64,000 nucleotides of DNA. Origin: Gemmatimonadaceae bacterium (GTDB lineage: Bacteria > Gemmatimonadota > Gemmatimonadetes > Gemmatimonadales > Gemmatimonadaceae). The DNA lies in assembly GCA_035606695.1 (NCBI GenBank), contig DATNEW010000022.1, positions 18,731 through 82,730 on the forward strand, read 5' to 3'. A program made the translations under genes and the position numbers. The notes beneath the pieces were generated by a model. That model had not been told where the DNA came from. It saw nothing but the letters and a program-made list of their open reading frames with translations, and ran no database searches. This document shows positions 41,088-50,396 of the stretch, piece by piece. Position 1 is the first letter of the stretch. Each line of letters begins with the position of its first letter.

Positions 41088-41837
41088 GTGACGATTCTCG
41101 AACAATCGGAAGTCATCGGCGACTTCGCGGAGTTCGGCATTCGCGCCTTCGCGACGTCGCGTGATGCCGGAACGTTCGGCGTAAATGGCGGTGAGCCGGT
41201 CAGCGAGGTGATGGGCCGATGGAACCAGCTGCGCCAGGAGCTCGCGCCAAGCAGCGCGGGAATCGCGGGAACCGCGGGGACCGCGGGAACCGCGGGCGGT
41301 GTGCGGCTCGCGAGCGCGTCACAGGTCCACGGCAATCGCGTCGTCGTCCATCATCGCGGCTGGGAGGGCTGGCTGCGCGGCGATGCCGCCGACGGCCACG
41401 TTTCGATCGAGCGCGGCACCGCGCTGGCCGTGAGCGTCGCCGACTGCGTGCCGGTCTTCGTCGCGCATCCGTCCGGCGCGATCGCCTTGCTGCATTCCGG
41501 CTGGCGAGGCACGGTGGCGCGCATCATCGAGCGCGGGATCGAAGCGCTGATTCATCGCGGACTCCCGGCCAGCGAGTTGCGAGTACACACCGGCGTCGCG
41601 ATCTGCGGAGAGTGCTACGAGGTGAGCCCCGATGTTTACGGACAGCTCACCGGCAAGGTCGTCGACAAACCGGCCACCGTCGATTTGCGCGCCATCATTG
41701 CCGACCACGCGCGCGGCATGGGTGTCAGGCACATCACGTCGAGCCCATCGTGCACGCGATGCGACAACGCGCGTTTCTTCTCGCACCGTGCCGGCGATTC
41801 CGGACGCCAGCTCGGCGTCATGTTCGCCGACGAATGA
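41088..41837 (+). CDS. pgeF: Laccase-domain protein, PgeF/YfiH family
   Basis: The 249-residue protein has the family signature VADCVPV, HSGWRGTVARI and CGECYEVSPDV, with the His/Cys metal-site residues. PgeF proteins have been reported to edit UDP-MurNAc peptides by removing incorrect L-Ser and other residues, which fits the murA neighbour; older annotation calls them polyphenol oxidase. The GTG at 41088 is chosen because the upstream part of the frame is repeat DNA. A run AGIAGTAGTAGTAGG at about residues 61-76 is encoded by short GC repeats and may be polymorphic. Confidence 0.88.
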   Translation: MTILEQSEVIGDFAEFGIRAFATSRDAGTFGVNGGEPVSEVMGRWNQLRQELAPSSAGIAGTAGTAGTAGGVRLASASQVHGNRVVVHHRGWEGWLRGDAADGHVSIERGTALAVSVADCVPVFVAHPSGAIALLHSGWRGTVARIIERGIEALIHRGLPASELRVHTGVAICGECYEVSPDVYGQLTGKVVDKPATVDLRAIIADHARGMGVRHITSSPSCTRCDNARFFSHRAGDSGRQLGVMFADE

Positions 41838-41857
41838 CCGCTCGCCGCTGATTCGAA

Positions 41858-42904
41858 CTATTTGATGGCGGCCGAGTTGACCGCGGTCGAGGCGAGCGCG
41901 ACCGCGCGCTCGAGCGCGGCATCGACGCCGCGCGTGGCATCGGCGGCCGTGGCCTTCACGACGATGTCCGGCGCCAATCCAACGCCTTCGAACGTGGCGT
42001 GGTCCGGCGTGTACTCGATCCATTCCGAGAGCTGAAAGCTCCAACCATTCGGAAGCTCTCGGGTGATCGGACCGCCCGACGCACCGCCCGTGGTATCGCC
42101 CACGACAGTTGTCGCCGGGATCGTGCGCATGGCGAGCACGAAGTCCTCTCCGCTGCTGAACACGTGGCGGTTCGTCAACACGATCACGCGGCCGGCGAAG
42201 TGCGTGCCTTTGGGCTCGATCGTTTCCGCCATGTCCGCCGTGAAGTCGGCGTGCGCGGGGCCGTTCCTGCGCCGCACGTAGCCGTACGTTCGCTTGCGGT
42301 CGGCGAAGCGGCCGGCGACGTCCGCCGCGAGCAGATAGTTGCCGCCGCCGTTGTCACGAACGTCGACGATCAGCGCGTTCGCGTTTCCTAATGCGCGAAC
42401 GACGGCGTCCATGTCGCCGGCCCATCCGTCGCCCTGAAAGCTGGCGATGCGAACATACCCGACCGTCGGCGCCACGTAACCGTACACGAGCTCACCGTCG
42501 GGCGTCGAATCGGTACTCGTGACGTACCGCGCCATCGTCCGCCGTTCATCATGAAACGTCGGCGCTGCCTCGGCGTGCGAGATGTACCGCATCGTGGTGG
42601 TCGCGCCTAGCGGCGTCAGGGAGACGTGAACGTCGTGCAGCTCGCTTAGCAATTGCGACAGGACCGTGGCGAATTGCGCGTCCGTCGTCGCCGCGAGCGC
42701 GATCGGGCGGTAGTGCGCGCCCAGCGAGTCCCAGTCGATGTGCTTCAGGTCGAAGTACGAATAGTGGAGGTCGACCTGATGCCAGAGATCGTCGAAGACG
42801 GTGCCGTGGTCGGCCACGGAATTCGTGCCGACGATCGAGTCGGCGCACCCGGCGGCGAGCAGCAGCGTCAGGCCGGCGACGAACCCGCGCGAAGTCAGGC
42901 GCAC
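41858..42904 (-). CDS. S41 family peptidase, lipoprotein
   Basis: The 348-residue protein has a lipoprotein signal (LTLLLAAGC, Cys about residue 20), then a tail-specific protease domain. The S41 nucleophile Ser is in HVFSSGEDF with the Lys helper expected about 25 residues later; the downstream TTGGASGGP stretch is also typical. No PDZ domain is clear. Such proteases cut C-terminal ends of envelope proteins. The GTG at 42904 lies two bases after the stop of the upstream gene, so the two form an operon. Confidence 0.82.
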   Translation of the reverse strand: MRLTSRGFVAGLTLLLAAGCADSIVGTNSVADHGTVFDDLWHQVDLHYSYFDLKHIDWDSLGAHYRPIALAATTDAQFATVLSQLLSELHDVHVSLTPLGATTTMRYISHAEAAPTFHDERRTMARYVTSTDSTPDGELVYGYVAPTVGYVRIASFQGDGWAGDMDAVVRALGNANALIVDVRDNGGGNYLLAADVAGRFADRKRTYGYVRRRNGPAHADFTADMAETIEPKGTHFAGRVIVLTNRHVFSSGEDFVLAMRTIPATTVVGDTTGGASGGPITRELPNGWSFQLSEWIEYTPDHATFEGVGLAPDIVVKATAADATRGVDAALERAVALASTAVNSAAIK

Positions 42905-42906
42905 GG

Positions 42907-43761
42907 TCAGCGCGGCCCGCGCGCGCCGAAGCGCGTGGCGAATCCAATGGACAGCGACTGCGTCGCGGCCTCGAACGGCTGCACGTCGGCAAAGCGCAGA
43001 AGCGAGAAGCGATACGCCACGAGCAGGCCGGCGCGGCGTGTCGATGCGGGCGCGAACGTGATCGAGCCATCCAGCGCACGAAGCGTGTTGAACGACACCG
43101 TCCGGATCGCCACGGGCGTGTAGTCGACTTTCGCTTCGGAGTACGGATGATCGACGAGCCCGGCGATCGGGGTGCGCACCTCGACACTGGCGACGCCCGA
43201 GCGCATCCGCTCGCGCCATACGACGTCGGGGCCGAGTGTGGCCGAAGCCATGAGGAAGTTCGCGGTGGTTTCGGTCGGCGTCGCGTAGGCGTGCTGGTTC
43301 GAGATGACGCCGCCCGCGAGCGCCAGACCGACGCTCAGAGACCGTGCGGCGTTGTCGACTCCGATTACAGTGCGCAGCACCGAGACGTGCGCGCCCGCCT
43401 CGATGACGTTCTCGCGCGCGGCACTGGCTGCCGTTCCGAGGCGATGTGTTCCGCCGGCGATGCCCGCGTCGAACGCGAAGGTGCGACTGAGCGCGCGCGC
43501 GTACGTTGCCGCGCCGTCGAAGCCCGAGCCGCCGAAGACCAGTGGCGACGCCGTCACATCGTGTTGTCGGCGTTGCGAGACGCCCACGAGCAGCGTGAGC
43601 TCAGTTGGCCGGCGCGTCACGGAGTCCGACTGCGCACGGGCAGGCGACGCAAGGGAACCGAGCATCGACAGCGCGGCCAGCGTTGCGACTGCCGGGACGC
43701 GTGCGATGCGCACCGCGACACGGCGGCGCCAGGCCGGCATCGGCTTGGCTGAATGACTCAT
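42907..43761 (-). CDS. Hypothetical outer-membrane-type protein
   Basis: The 284-residue protein has a basic N-terminus and a signal peptide ending near SPARAQ, followed by strand-rich sequence with alternating residues and the terminal pattern SIGFATRFG, suggesting a beta-barrel. No family was recognised. It lies directly upstream of the S41 peptidase with a two-base gap, so the peptidase may act on it or share regulation. The ATG at 43761 gives a complete signal. Confidence 0.65.
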   Translation of the reverse strand: MSHSAKPMPAWRRRVAVRIARVPAVATLAALSMLGSLASPARAQSDSVTRRPTELTLLVGVSQRRQHDVTASPLVFGGSGFDGAATYARALSRTFAFDAGIAGGTHRLGTAASAARENVIEAGAHVSVLRTVIGVDNAARSLSVGLALAGGVISNQHAYATPTETTANFLMASATLGPDVVWRERMRSGVASVEVRTPIAGLVDHPYSEAKVDYTPVAIRTVSFNTLRALDGSITFAPASTRRAGLLVAYRFSLLRFADVQPFEAATQSLSIGFATRFGARGPR

Positions 43762-43919
43762 TTGTCTGGGGCGCGGCAGGAGGAGGGAACGACGTCGGTA
43801 CTTGGTCCTATGGAAAAGACGAGCGCGCGCACGCTTGGTCAATCCCGCACGTGCCCCTTCCCGCATGCACTGGAGGGCCTTACTTTACTCTTGCTACGCG
43901 ACTCTTGTGGTCGCGAGTG

Positions 43920-43949
43920 AAATGTGGGGGAGGCTCCCCACATTTTTTT
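43920..43949 (+). terminator. Strong hairpin plus T-run in the leader of rimP-nusA-infB (candidate attenuator)
   Basis: Ten-bp arms aaatgtgggg (43920-43929) and ccccacattt (43936-43945) enclose six bases and are followed by a run of seven T (43943-43949). It points along the plus strand but no plus-strand gene lies directly upstream, so it sits in the leader of rimP rather than after a gene. Confidence 0.7.
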
Positions 43950-43985
43950 GTTCTTGGGTCTTTCTTGCTTTCGCCTCGACTCGAT

Positions 43986-44453
43986 GTGAAGGACGCGCTG
44001 GAAGATGTTGTCGTGTCGCAGCTTGACGCGGTCGGGTACGATCTCGTGGAGCTGCGGCGTGGTGGAACGAAGAGTCGGCCGTTGCTCGAGGTTCGCATCG
44101 ATCGGCGCGACGGGCAGGCGGTGAGCGTGGACGATTGTGCCACGGCGTCGCGTGCGCTCGAGGCGCGGTTGGATGGCAGCGAGCTCGTGTCGCCGCAGTA
44201 TGTGTTGCAGGTCTCGTCGCCAGGCGAGCGGCCGCTGAACGGGCCGTCCGATTGGCGACGTTTCGTCGGTGAGTGGGCCAACGCGCTGGCGCCGGATCAC
44301 GGCGGCCGGTTCGAAGGACGGATTGTGGCGGTCGAAGAAGAAGACGCCGGACGGGCGGTGGTGGTGCTCGAGCTGAATCAGAAGGGGAGGAAGGTCCAGC
44401 GCCGAATTCCGCTGGCTGACGTCAAGGAGGCGCGGCTCGCCTTCAAAATCTAG
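43986..44453 (+). CDS. rimP: Ribosome maturation factor RimP
   Basis: RimP assists 30S ribosomal subunit assembly. The 155-residue protein from GTG 43986 (KDALEDVVVSQLDAVGYDLVELRR) has the family motif VLQVSSPGERPL near residue 77 and a beta-barrel C-terminal half ending RIPLADVKEARLAFKI. No clear ribosome site precedes it. Alternative starts in the same frame are TTG 43965 and GTG 43917, the latter inside the leader hairpin. It is the first gene of the rimP-nusA-infB string. Confidence 0.9.
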   Translation: MKDALEDVVVSQLDAVGYDLVELRRGGTKSRPLLEVRIDRRDGQAVSVDDCATASRALEARLDGSELVSPQYVLQVSSPGERPLNGPSDWRRFVGEWANALAPDHGGRFEGRIVAVEEEDAGRAVVVLELNQKGRKVQRRIPLADVKEARLAFKI

Positions 44454-44468
44454 AAAGTCTAAAACGCG

Positions 44469-44506
44469 GAATTCCGGGCGTCGGTGCGAAGCGCCGTAGC
44501 GAGGAA
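44469..44506 (+). repeat. REP-like repeat between rimP and nusA
   Basis: gaattccgggcgtcggtgcg then aagcgccgtagcgaggaa: a single copy of the dispersed family, 44 bases before nusA. Confidence 0.8.
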
Positions 44507-44549
44507 GCATCAGGACCGCGACAAACTGCAATTCAAGAGGGATTTCTGG

Positions 44550-45887
44550 ATGGTCAGTTCTGCAGAGATTCTCGCCGCGTTTCGCGAGGTATCGAACACC
44601 AAGCAGCTCGATCGCGCGGAACTGTACGCGTTGCTCCAGGACGGCATTCTCGCCGCCCTCGCCAAGAAATACGGGCCGAACGTCAAGGCCGAAGTCGACA
44701 TCGATGACGGCAAGGGCGACATTCGCATCGTCCTCCTGCGCACGGTCGTCTCCGACGTTCAGGATCCCAGCAACGAGATCTCGATCGACGACGCCAAGGC
44801 GTTCGACGAGTCGTTCGAGATGGGCGACGTCATGGAAGAGCCGGTGGACTTCGCCGTCTTCGGCCGCGCCGCCGTGCAGGCCGCCAAACAGCGCATCATT
44901 CAACGCGTCCGTGAAGGCGAGCGCACGCGCATTCGCGACGAGTTCGCGACGCGCGTCGGCGACCTCCTCTCGGGCGAAGTGCAACAGATCGAGCGCGGCA
45001 AGCTCGTCATCATGCTCAACAAGTTTCGCGAGGCGGAAGCCATCATTCCGTATCGCGAGCAGAATCATCGCGAGCACTTTCATCAAGGCGAGCCGATTCG
45101 CGCCGTCCTGAAGCGCGTCGAAGAAACGCCCAAGGGGCCTCGCCTGATCTTCAGCCGCGGCGATCCGCTCTTCGTGAAGGCGCTGTTCAAGCTCGAGGTG
45201 CCCGAGATCCAGCAGAACATCGTGGAGATCCGGGCCGCGGCCCGCGAAGTGGGCAGCAGGACAAAAATTGCGGTCTTCTCGCGCGACGATTCGATCGATC
45301 CCGTCGGCGCATGCGTCGGGCTCAAGGGCTCGCGCGTGCAAGCCGTGGTGAACGAGCTGAACGGCGAACGAATCGACATCGTGCCGTGGTCGCCCGATCC
45401 GGAGCGCTTCGCCAAGCTGGCGCTCGCGCCGGCCAAGGTGGCGCGCGTGTTCAGCGATCCAACGTCCAAGACCATTCAGGCGGTCGTGGACGAAGACCAG
45501 CTCTCACTGGCGATCGGCCGCAACGGACAGAACGTTCGTCTCGCGTCCGAGCTCACCGGTTGGAAGATCGACCTCTACTCGAGCCGCGAGTGGCTGGAGC
45601 GCGGCGGCGAGGGTCAATTGTTTCAACCGCTGCCCGAGGAAGGTGAAGAAGTGGCCGACGTTCGCCTCTCGGACATCGGGGGCATGCCGCCGGCCACCGT
45701 GGCGGTGCTCGAGGACGCGGGTTATCGCACGCTCAACGACATCATTGACCTCGAGCGCGAGGATTTCCTCAAGCTCCCGGGCATTGCGCCGGAAGAGGCC
45801 GATCGCATCATGGCGTTGATCGATGAGCTCACGACGGATGATGGTGGTGAAGAGCAAGGCGGGGGAGAGGGTGATAGCGCGGCCTGA
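44550..45887 (+). CDS. nusA: Transcription termination/antitermination factor NusA
   Basis: The 445-residue protein has the N-terminal RNA-polymerase domain (SSAEILAAFREV, ALLQDGILAALAKKYG), S1 domain (GEVQQIERGKLVIMLNK near residue 145), two KH domains (CVGLKGSRVQAVVNELNGE; LSLAIGRNGQNVRLASELTGWKI near 320) and a helix-hairpin-helix C-terminus (DIIDLEREDFLKLPGIAPEEAD). A ribosome site aagaggga precedes the ATG at 44550. It sits in the classic operon with rimP and infB and may control it through the leader hairpin at 43920. Confidence 0.98.
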   Translation: MVSSAEILAAFREVSNTKQLDRAELYALLQDGILAALAKKYGPNVKAEVDIDDGKGDIRIVLLRTVVSDVQDPSNEISIDDAKAFDESFEMGDVMEEPVDFAVFGRAAVQAAKQRIIQRVREGERTRIRDEFATRVGDLLSGEVQQIERGKLVIMLNKFREAEAIIPYREQNHREHFHQGEPIRAVLKRVEETPKGPRLIFSRGDPLFVKALFKLEVPEIQQNIVEIRAAAREVGSRTKIAVFSRDDSIDPVGACVGLKGSRVQAVVNELNGERIDIVPWSPDPERFAKLALAPAKVARVFSDPTSKTIQAVVDEDQLSLAIGRNGQNVRLASELTGWKIDLYSSREWLERGGEGQLFQPLPEEGEEVADVRLSDIGGMPPATVAVLEDAGYRTLNDIIDLEREDFLKLPGIAPEEADRIMALIDELTTDDGGEEQGGGEGDSAA

Positions 45888-45893
45888 GAGTGG

Positions 45894-45930
45894 GATTCCG
45901 AGCGGAGGTGCGAAGCGCCGCAGCGGGGAA
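45894..45930 (+). repeat. REP-like repeat between nusA and the L7Ae-type gene
   Basis: gattccgagcggaggtgcga then agcgccgcagcggggaa: a single copy of the dispersed repeat, starting seven bases after the nusA stop. Confidence 0.8.
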
Positions 45931-45976
45931 CGATCACGAGGGCAGGGTACCCGAACAGTCAGAGAGTTTTCTCCTC

Positions 45977-46318
45977 ATGGATGATCGGGTACGCCAGCAC
46001 ATCATGCGGTTGTTGGGCCTTGGCGTCCGATCCCGAAACGCCGTGATCGGAGTCGAGCAGGTGCGCGAAGGTGCAAAGCGAAATAAGATCGCCTACGCCG
46101 TCGTGGCGAGCGATGCATCGAGACACAGTCTGGACAAGCTCGTGCCGTTGCTCAATGCTCGGCGCGTTAGGTTTATAGAAGTCCCATCGGCTGCCGAACT
46201 CGGCGCCGCCGTAGGGCGGGAAACGACGGCTGTAGTCGGTATTGTCGACCGCCAATTGGCGGCCGGCGTTCGTGAATTGGCGGAATCGTCCCGGCAGGGA
46301 TCTGAGGAGGATGTTTGA
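45977..46318 (+). CDS. L7Ae-type ribosomal protein (YlxQ-like)
   Basis: The 113-residue protein carries the L7Ae/L30e/S12e/Gadd45 RNA-binding fold (LLGLGVRSRNAVIGVEQVREGAKRNKIAYAVVASDAS, with key GVEQV and AVVASD). YlxQ proteins sit between nusA and infB in many bacteria and bind kink-turn RNA. A separate ylxR gene, common in this operon, is not seen. The stop overlaps the infB start (TTGA). Confidence 0.85.
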   Translation: MDDRVRQHIMRLLGLGVRSRNAVIGVEQVREGAKRNKIAYAVVASDASRHSLDKLVPLLNARRVRFIEVPSAAELGAAVGRETTAVVGIVDRQLAAGVRELAESSRQGSEEDV

Positions 46319-49104
46319 GCAAGCTTTCGGTCAGTGAGTTGGCGAACGAATTCGGCGTGTCGACCGAAGAGGTGCAATCACTTCTTCGGTCCATGGACAT
46401 TCCCGTTCGCAGCCACATGAGCATGCTCACCGACGATCAGGTCGCTCGCATTCGCGCCCGCTGGGAGCGGGAAAAGCGCGTGCGCGCCGAGAAGCAGGCC
46501 GCACCGGCGCCGACCACACGTCGCCGTCGGACGGCGGCCGCCGAACCCGCGCCGGTCGCGGCCGCGCCGGCGCCCGCCGCCGCCGGCGAAGCGCCGGTCC
46601 GCCGTCGCCGCAAAGCCGCCGACGTGCAGGCCGCCGCCGAAGAGCAGGCGGCAGCCGCCGCCGCGGCCGCTGAAGCTGAAGCGAAAGCCACGGCCGAGCG
46701 TGAAGCGGCAGCCGCGGAAGCCGCCCGCCAGGAAGCCGCGCGCATGGATGCGCTGCGTCTCGAGGAAGCTGCTCGCGCCCAGGCCGAAGCGGCACAGGCC
46801 GCGGCAGAAGAGCGCGAGCGCGCCACGATGGAAACCGAAGTGCCGCGCACCGTCAGCGTTGGCGATGGCGCACGTTCCGCGGCCGCCGCCAGCTCGACGC
46901 CCGCGGCACCGGAGCGTCAGCGCCCCCGTCCGGTCACGCCGGGCGCGCCACGTCCGCGTCCCGTCGCCAGCAGCGGATTTCCGCCGCGACCGATCGCCTC
47001 GGCCGCGCCGGGCGGTGGCCCCGGCGGTGGTCGTCGCGACGACAAGCGTCCGCAGGGTGGTGGCGGAGGCGGCGGTGGGGGTGGCGGCGGGGGTGGAGGA
47101 GGCGGCGGTGGTGCCGGTGCAGGCGCCGGCGTGGCCGATCGTGGCGGGCGTCGCAAGAAAGGCAAACGCGGAGCCGTCGACCAAGAGGCGGTGGATGCAA
47201 ACATCTCCAAGACGATGGCCGCGCTGCGTGGCGCGCCGTCGCGCCGTACGGCGAGCGACATGCGCCGCGGCACGCGCGAAGATATGGAGGCCGCGCGCGC
47301 GGCGGAGGCCGAGCGCGAGCGGAAGACCGTGCGCGTCAACGAATTCATCACGGTCTCGGAGCTCGCGCAGATCCTGAAGGTGCCGGCGACGGAAATCGTG
47401 GCGTTCGCGTTCAAGAATCTTGGATTGATGGTCACCATCAACCAGCGCCTCGACTTCGATCAGATCGAGCTCATCGCCGGCGAGTTCGGCTTCCAGGCTG
47501 TTAGAGAAGACGAATACCAGGCCGAAGAAGCCGGCGTCGCCGCGGAAGTCGACCAGCCGGAAGACCTGGCGTGGCGTCCGCCCGTCGTCACCATCATGGG
47601 CCACGTCGACCACGGCAAGACGTCGCTGCTCGACTACATCCGCAAGGCGAACGTCGTCGCGGGCGAAGCGGGCGGTATCACGCAGCACATCGGCGCGTAT
47701 CACGTCTCGCTGCCGAGCGGCAAGAACATCACGTTCCTCGACACGCCGGGCCACGAAGCGTTCACCGCCATGCGCGCCCGCGGCGCGCAGGTGACCGACA
47801 TCGTCGTGCTCGTCGTCGCCGCCGACGACTCGGTCATGCCGCAGACGATCGAAGCGATCTCGCACGCGAAGAATGCCGGCGTGCCGCTCGTCGTGGCGAT
47901 CAACAAGATCGATCTTCCGCAGGCGAACGCCAACAAGGTCAAGCAGGAGCTGCTCCAGCACTCCGTCGTGCTCGAAGAGTTCGGCGGCACGACGCTCTCG
48001 ACCGAGATCTCGGCGAAGAAAGGCACGAACGTCAACACGCTGCTCGATCAGATCCTTCTCCAGGCCGAAATTCTCGACCTCAAGGCGAATCCGAATCGTC
48101 GCGCGATCGGCACGGTGGTCGAAGCGCAGCTCGATCCGGGCAAGGGCCCGGTTGCCACGGTGCTCGTGCAAAACGGGACGCTCAAAGTCGGCGACGACTT
48201 CATCGCCGGCATGTATTCCGGCCGCGTCCGTGCGCTGCTCGATGAACGCGGCAAGGCCATCAAGTCGGCGGGTCCGGCCATTCCGGCGCAGATCCTCGGC
48301 TTCGCGGGCGTGCCGATGGCGGGCGATCAGCTCGTGGTCGTCGAAGACGCGGCCGCGGCACGCGAAGTCGCGCAGCGTCGCGAACGTCTCGATCGCGAAG
48401 CGAAGAGCCGGCGCGGCACGCGCGGCGGAGTCACGCTGGAAGACTTCATGGGGCAGGTCGCCTCGGGCGGCGTGCACACGCTCAACATCATCATCAAGGC
48501 GGACCAGGGCGGCCCGGCGGAAGCACTCGCCGACGCATTGATCGGCCTGTCGACCGGCGAAGTGAAGGTGGACGTCGTGCATCGCGGCGTCGGTGCCATC
48601 ACCGAGTCGGACATTCTGCTCGCGCGCAGCGCCGGCGCGATCATCATCGGCTTTCACGTGCGCCCGGACAACAATGCGCGCACGGCGGCCGAACGCGAAG
48701 GCGTCGACATCAAGCTGTACCGCATCATCTACGAGGCGGTGGCGGACGTCCGCGCGGCGATGGAAGGCATGCTTCGTCCGGAAGAGCGCGAGGTCATCAG
48801 CGGCGAAGCCGAAGTGCGCGACGTGTTCAAGGTCTCGCGCATCGGCACCATCGCGGGCTGCTCGGTGCGCAGCGGCGTGATCAATCGCCAGGGTCGCGTG
48901 CGCGTCGTCCGCGACGGCGTCGAGATCTTCGACGGAACGATCGCGTCGCTCAAGCGCTTCAAGGACGACGTCCGCGAGGTGCGCGAAGGCTTCGAGTGCG
49001 GCATCGCGGTGGAAAACTTCAACGACATCAAGGTTGGCGACGTGATCGAGTGCTATCGCACCGAGTCGGTCGCGCGCACCCTCGAGTCGCCGATCCCCAC
49101 CTGA
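46315..49104 (+). CDS. infB: Translation initiation factor IF-2
   Basis: The 929-residue GTPase positions initiator tRNA. The IF2N motif [15 protein letters not shown] is at the N-terminus and a second IF2_N near residue 340. The G domain has G1 [14 protein letters not shown] near 424, [15 protein letters not shown], and [10 protein letters not shown] long variable linker (about residues 70-320) is Ala/Arg-rich and includes a run of about 15 glycines near 248-265 (DNA 47058-47113). A good ribosome site (gaggagg) precedes the TTG start. Confidence 0.98.
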   Translation: MSKLSVSELANEFGVSTEEVQSLLRSMDIPVRSHMSMLTDDQVARIRARWEREKRVRAEKQAAPAPTTRRRRTAAAEPAPVAAAPAPAAAGEAPVRRRRKAADVQAAAEEQAAAAAAAAEAEAKATAEREAAAAEAARQEAARMDALRLEEAARAQAEAAQAAAEERERATMETEVPRTVSVGDGARSAAAASSTPAAPERQRPRPVTPGAPRPRPVASSGFPPRPIASAAPGGGPGGGRRDDKRPQGGGGGGGGGGGGGGGGGGGAGAGAGVADRGGRRKKGKRGAVDQEAVDANISKTMAALRGAPSRRTASDMRRGTREDMEAARAAEAERERKTVRVNEFITVSELAQILKVPATEIVAFAFKNLGLMVTINQRLDFDQIELIAGEFGFQAVREDEYQAEEAGVAAEVDQPEDLAWRPPVVTIMGHVDHGKTSLLDYIRKANVVAGEAGGITQHIGAYHVSLPSGKNITFLDTPGHEAFTAMRARGAQVTDIVVLVVAADDSVMPQTIEAISHAKNAGVPLVVAINKIDLPQANANKVKQELLQHSVVLEEFGGTTLSTEISAKKGTNVNTLLDQILLQAEILDLKANPNRRAIGTVVEAQLDPGKGPVATVLVQNGTLKVGDDFIAGMYSGRVRALLDERGKAIKSAGPAIPAQILGFAGVPMAGDQLVVVEDAAAAREVAQRRERLDREAKSRRGTRGGVTLEDFMGQVASGGVHTLNIIIKADQGGPAEALADALIGLSTGEVKVDVVHRGVGAITESDILLARSAGAIIIGFHVRPDNNARTAAEREGVDIKLYRIIYEAVADVRAAMEGMLRPEEREVISGEAEVRDVFKVSRIGTIAGCSVRSGVINRQGRVRVVRDGVEIFDGTIASLKRFKDDVREVREGFECGIAVENFNDIKVGDVIECYRTESVARTLESPIPT

Positions 49105-49111
49105 TCGCGAC

Positions 49112-49519
49112 ATGCCCGGTGCACGCAGTGGCGGCGGGGGCGCTCCCCGCCGCGCCGATCGCGTGGCGGAAGCCATTCGCGAAGAAGTGGCGCTGTTCCT
49201 CGCGAACGACGCCAAGGATCCGCGCATCTCGCGACTCGTGACCGTCACGGGCTGCGAAGTGACGCGCGATTTGCGGCACGCCAAGGTGTTCGTGAGCGTG
49301 ATGGGCTCGGACGCCGAGAAGAAGGTGACGTTCGAGGGACTGGCGAGTGTGGCGCTGCACCTGCGCTCGCGCGTCGGACGTGCACTCCACCTGCGCCTGG
49401 CGCCGGAAATCGTCTTCAAGCCGGATGAGAGCATCGCGCGCGCGACGCGCATCGAGGATCTCCTTGCTCAGATCAAGGATGGGACGATCCCACCCGATAG
49501 CGGCGACGCCGACGACTGA
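49112..49519 (+). CDS. rbfA: Ribosome-binding factor A
   Basis: The 135-residue protein matures the 5' end of 16S rRNA within the 30S subunit. The motif sequence RRADRVAEAIREEVALFLANDAKDPRI and CEVTRDLRHAKVFVSVMG is typical, with the KH-like fold residues LRSRVGRALHLRLAPEIVF near 95. It follows infB by seven bases and overlaps truB by 41. Confidence 0.95.
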   Translation: MPGARSGGGGAPRRADRVAEAIREEVALFLANDAKDPRISRLVTVTGCEVTRDLRHAKVFVSVMGSDAEKKVTFEGLASVALHLRSRVGRALHLRLAPEIVFKPDESIARATRIEDLLAQIKDGTIPPDSGDADD

Positions 49520-50396
49520 GCCGCCGGCAGCGGATCGAGTCGGGTCGCCCAACGCCCTCCTCCTCGTCGACAAGCCGGCGGGCCTCACCTCGCACGACGT
49601 CGTCGCCCGCGTTCGCCGCGCGCTGCGCACGAAACGCGTTGGCCACACGGGAACGCTGGACCCGTTCGCGACGGGACTGCTCGTCGTCTTAATTAGTCGC
49701 GGAACGCGACTAATTCCGTACGTCGAAGGCGAACCCAAAGTCTACGAGGCAACCATCCGCCTCGGTTCCGAGACGGACACCGACGATCTCACGGGCACTG
49801 TGCTTCGCCAGGCAGAGCCGCCGAGCGACGCGGCGATCGCCGATGCGATCGCTCGGCTCACCGGCGCGATCGATCAGATTCCGCCGTCATTCTCCGCGAA
49901 GCAGGTCGACGGCCAGCGCGCGTACGACGCCGCGCGAAAGGGCACGCCGCTCCACCTCCCGCCCGTCCGCGTGACGGTGCACGAATGGACAATCCTCCAC
50001 CGTGCCGGGAATGACCTCGCGGTGCGCATCACGTGCGGCGGCGGCACGTACATCCGCGCCCTCGCGCGCGACCTCGGCCGCCTGTCCGGCAGCGCGGCGC
50101 ACCTGGCGGCGCTTCGTCGCACGCGGAGTGGTCCGTTCGACGTTTCGAGCGCCACGACACTCGACGACATCGATCGCGGCCAGATCACGCTCGCCCCGCT
50201 CGGCGACGCCATTCCGGCCATGCCGCGCCGCACCATCGACGCGGCCGAGCTGACTCGCGTGCTCCATGGCAACAGCATCGATGCCCGAGGTGAGTCGGGC
50301 AGGGTGGCCCTCGTCGATCATGACCATTCTCTTATAGCGATCGCCGAGCGCGAGAACGACGTGCTCCGGCCGAAGCTGGTGCTCCATGACGCCTGA
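49479..50396 (+). CDS. truB: tRNA pseudouridine(55) synthase TruB
   Basis: The 305-residue enzyme makes pseudouridine 55 in tRNA. The catalytic Asp lies in KRVGHTGTLDPFATGLL near residue 55. LLLVDKPAGLTSHDVV precedes it and GGGTYIRALARDLG and an RRTRSGPF stretch follow. The ATG at 49479 lies inside rbfA and gives a 25-residue leader before the conserved start; no closer start was seen. It overlaps ribF by 11 bases. Confidence 0.95.
   Translation: MGRSHPIAATPTTEPPAADRVGSPNALLLVDKPAGLTSHDVVARVRRALRTKRVGHTGTLDPFATGLLVVLISRGTRLIPYVEGEPKVYEATIRLGSETDTDDLTGTVLRQAEPPSDAAIADAIARLTGAIDQIPPSFSAKQVDGQRAYDAARKGTPLHLPPVRVTVHEWTILHRAGNDLAVRITCGGGTYIRALARDLGRLSGSAAHLAALRRTRSGPFDVSSATTLDDIDRGQITLAPLGDAIPAMPRRTIDAAELTRVLHGNSIDARGESGRVALVDHDHSLIAIAERENDVLRPKLVLHDA

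Noticed and set aside
43920..43949. Terminator for the minus-strand gene pair or for pgeF
   Set aside because: The T-run follows only on the plus strand; the minus-strand genes start downstream of it and pgeF ends 2 kb away.
43802..44026. 74-codon frame ahead of rimP (MVLWKRRARARL...)
   Set aside because: No ribosome site, no homology recognised and it runs through the leader hairpin into rimP.
46378..49452. Long open frame (about 1024 codons) on the minus strand opposite infB
   Set aside because: It mirrors the codon bias of infB, is Arg/His/Asp-rich, and shows no domain or start context; a shadow of high-GC coding DNA.
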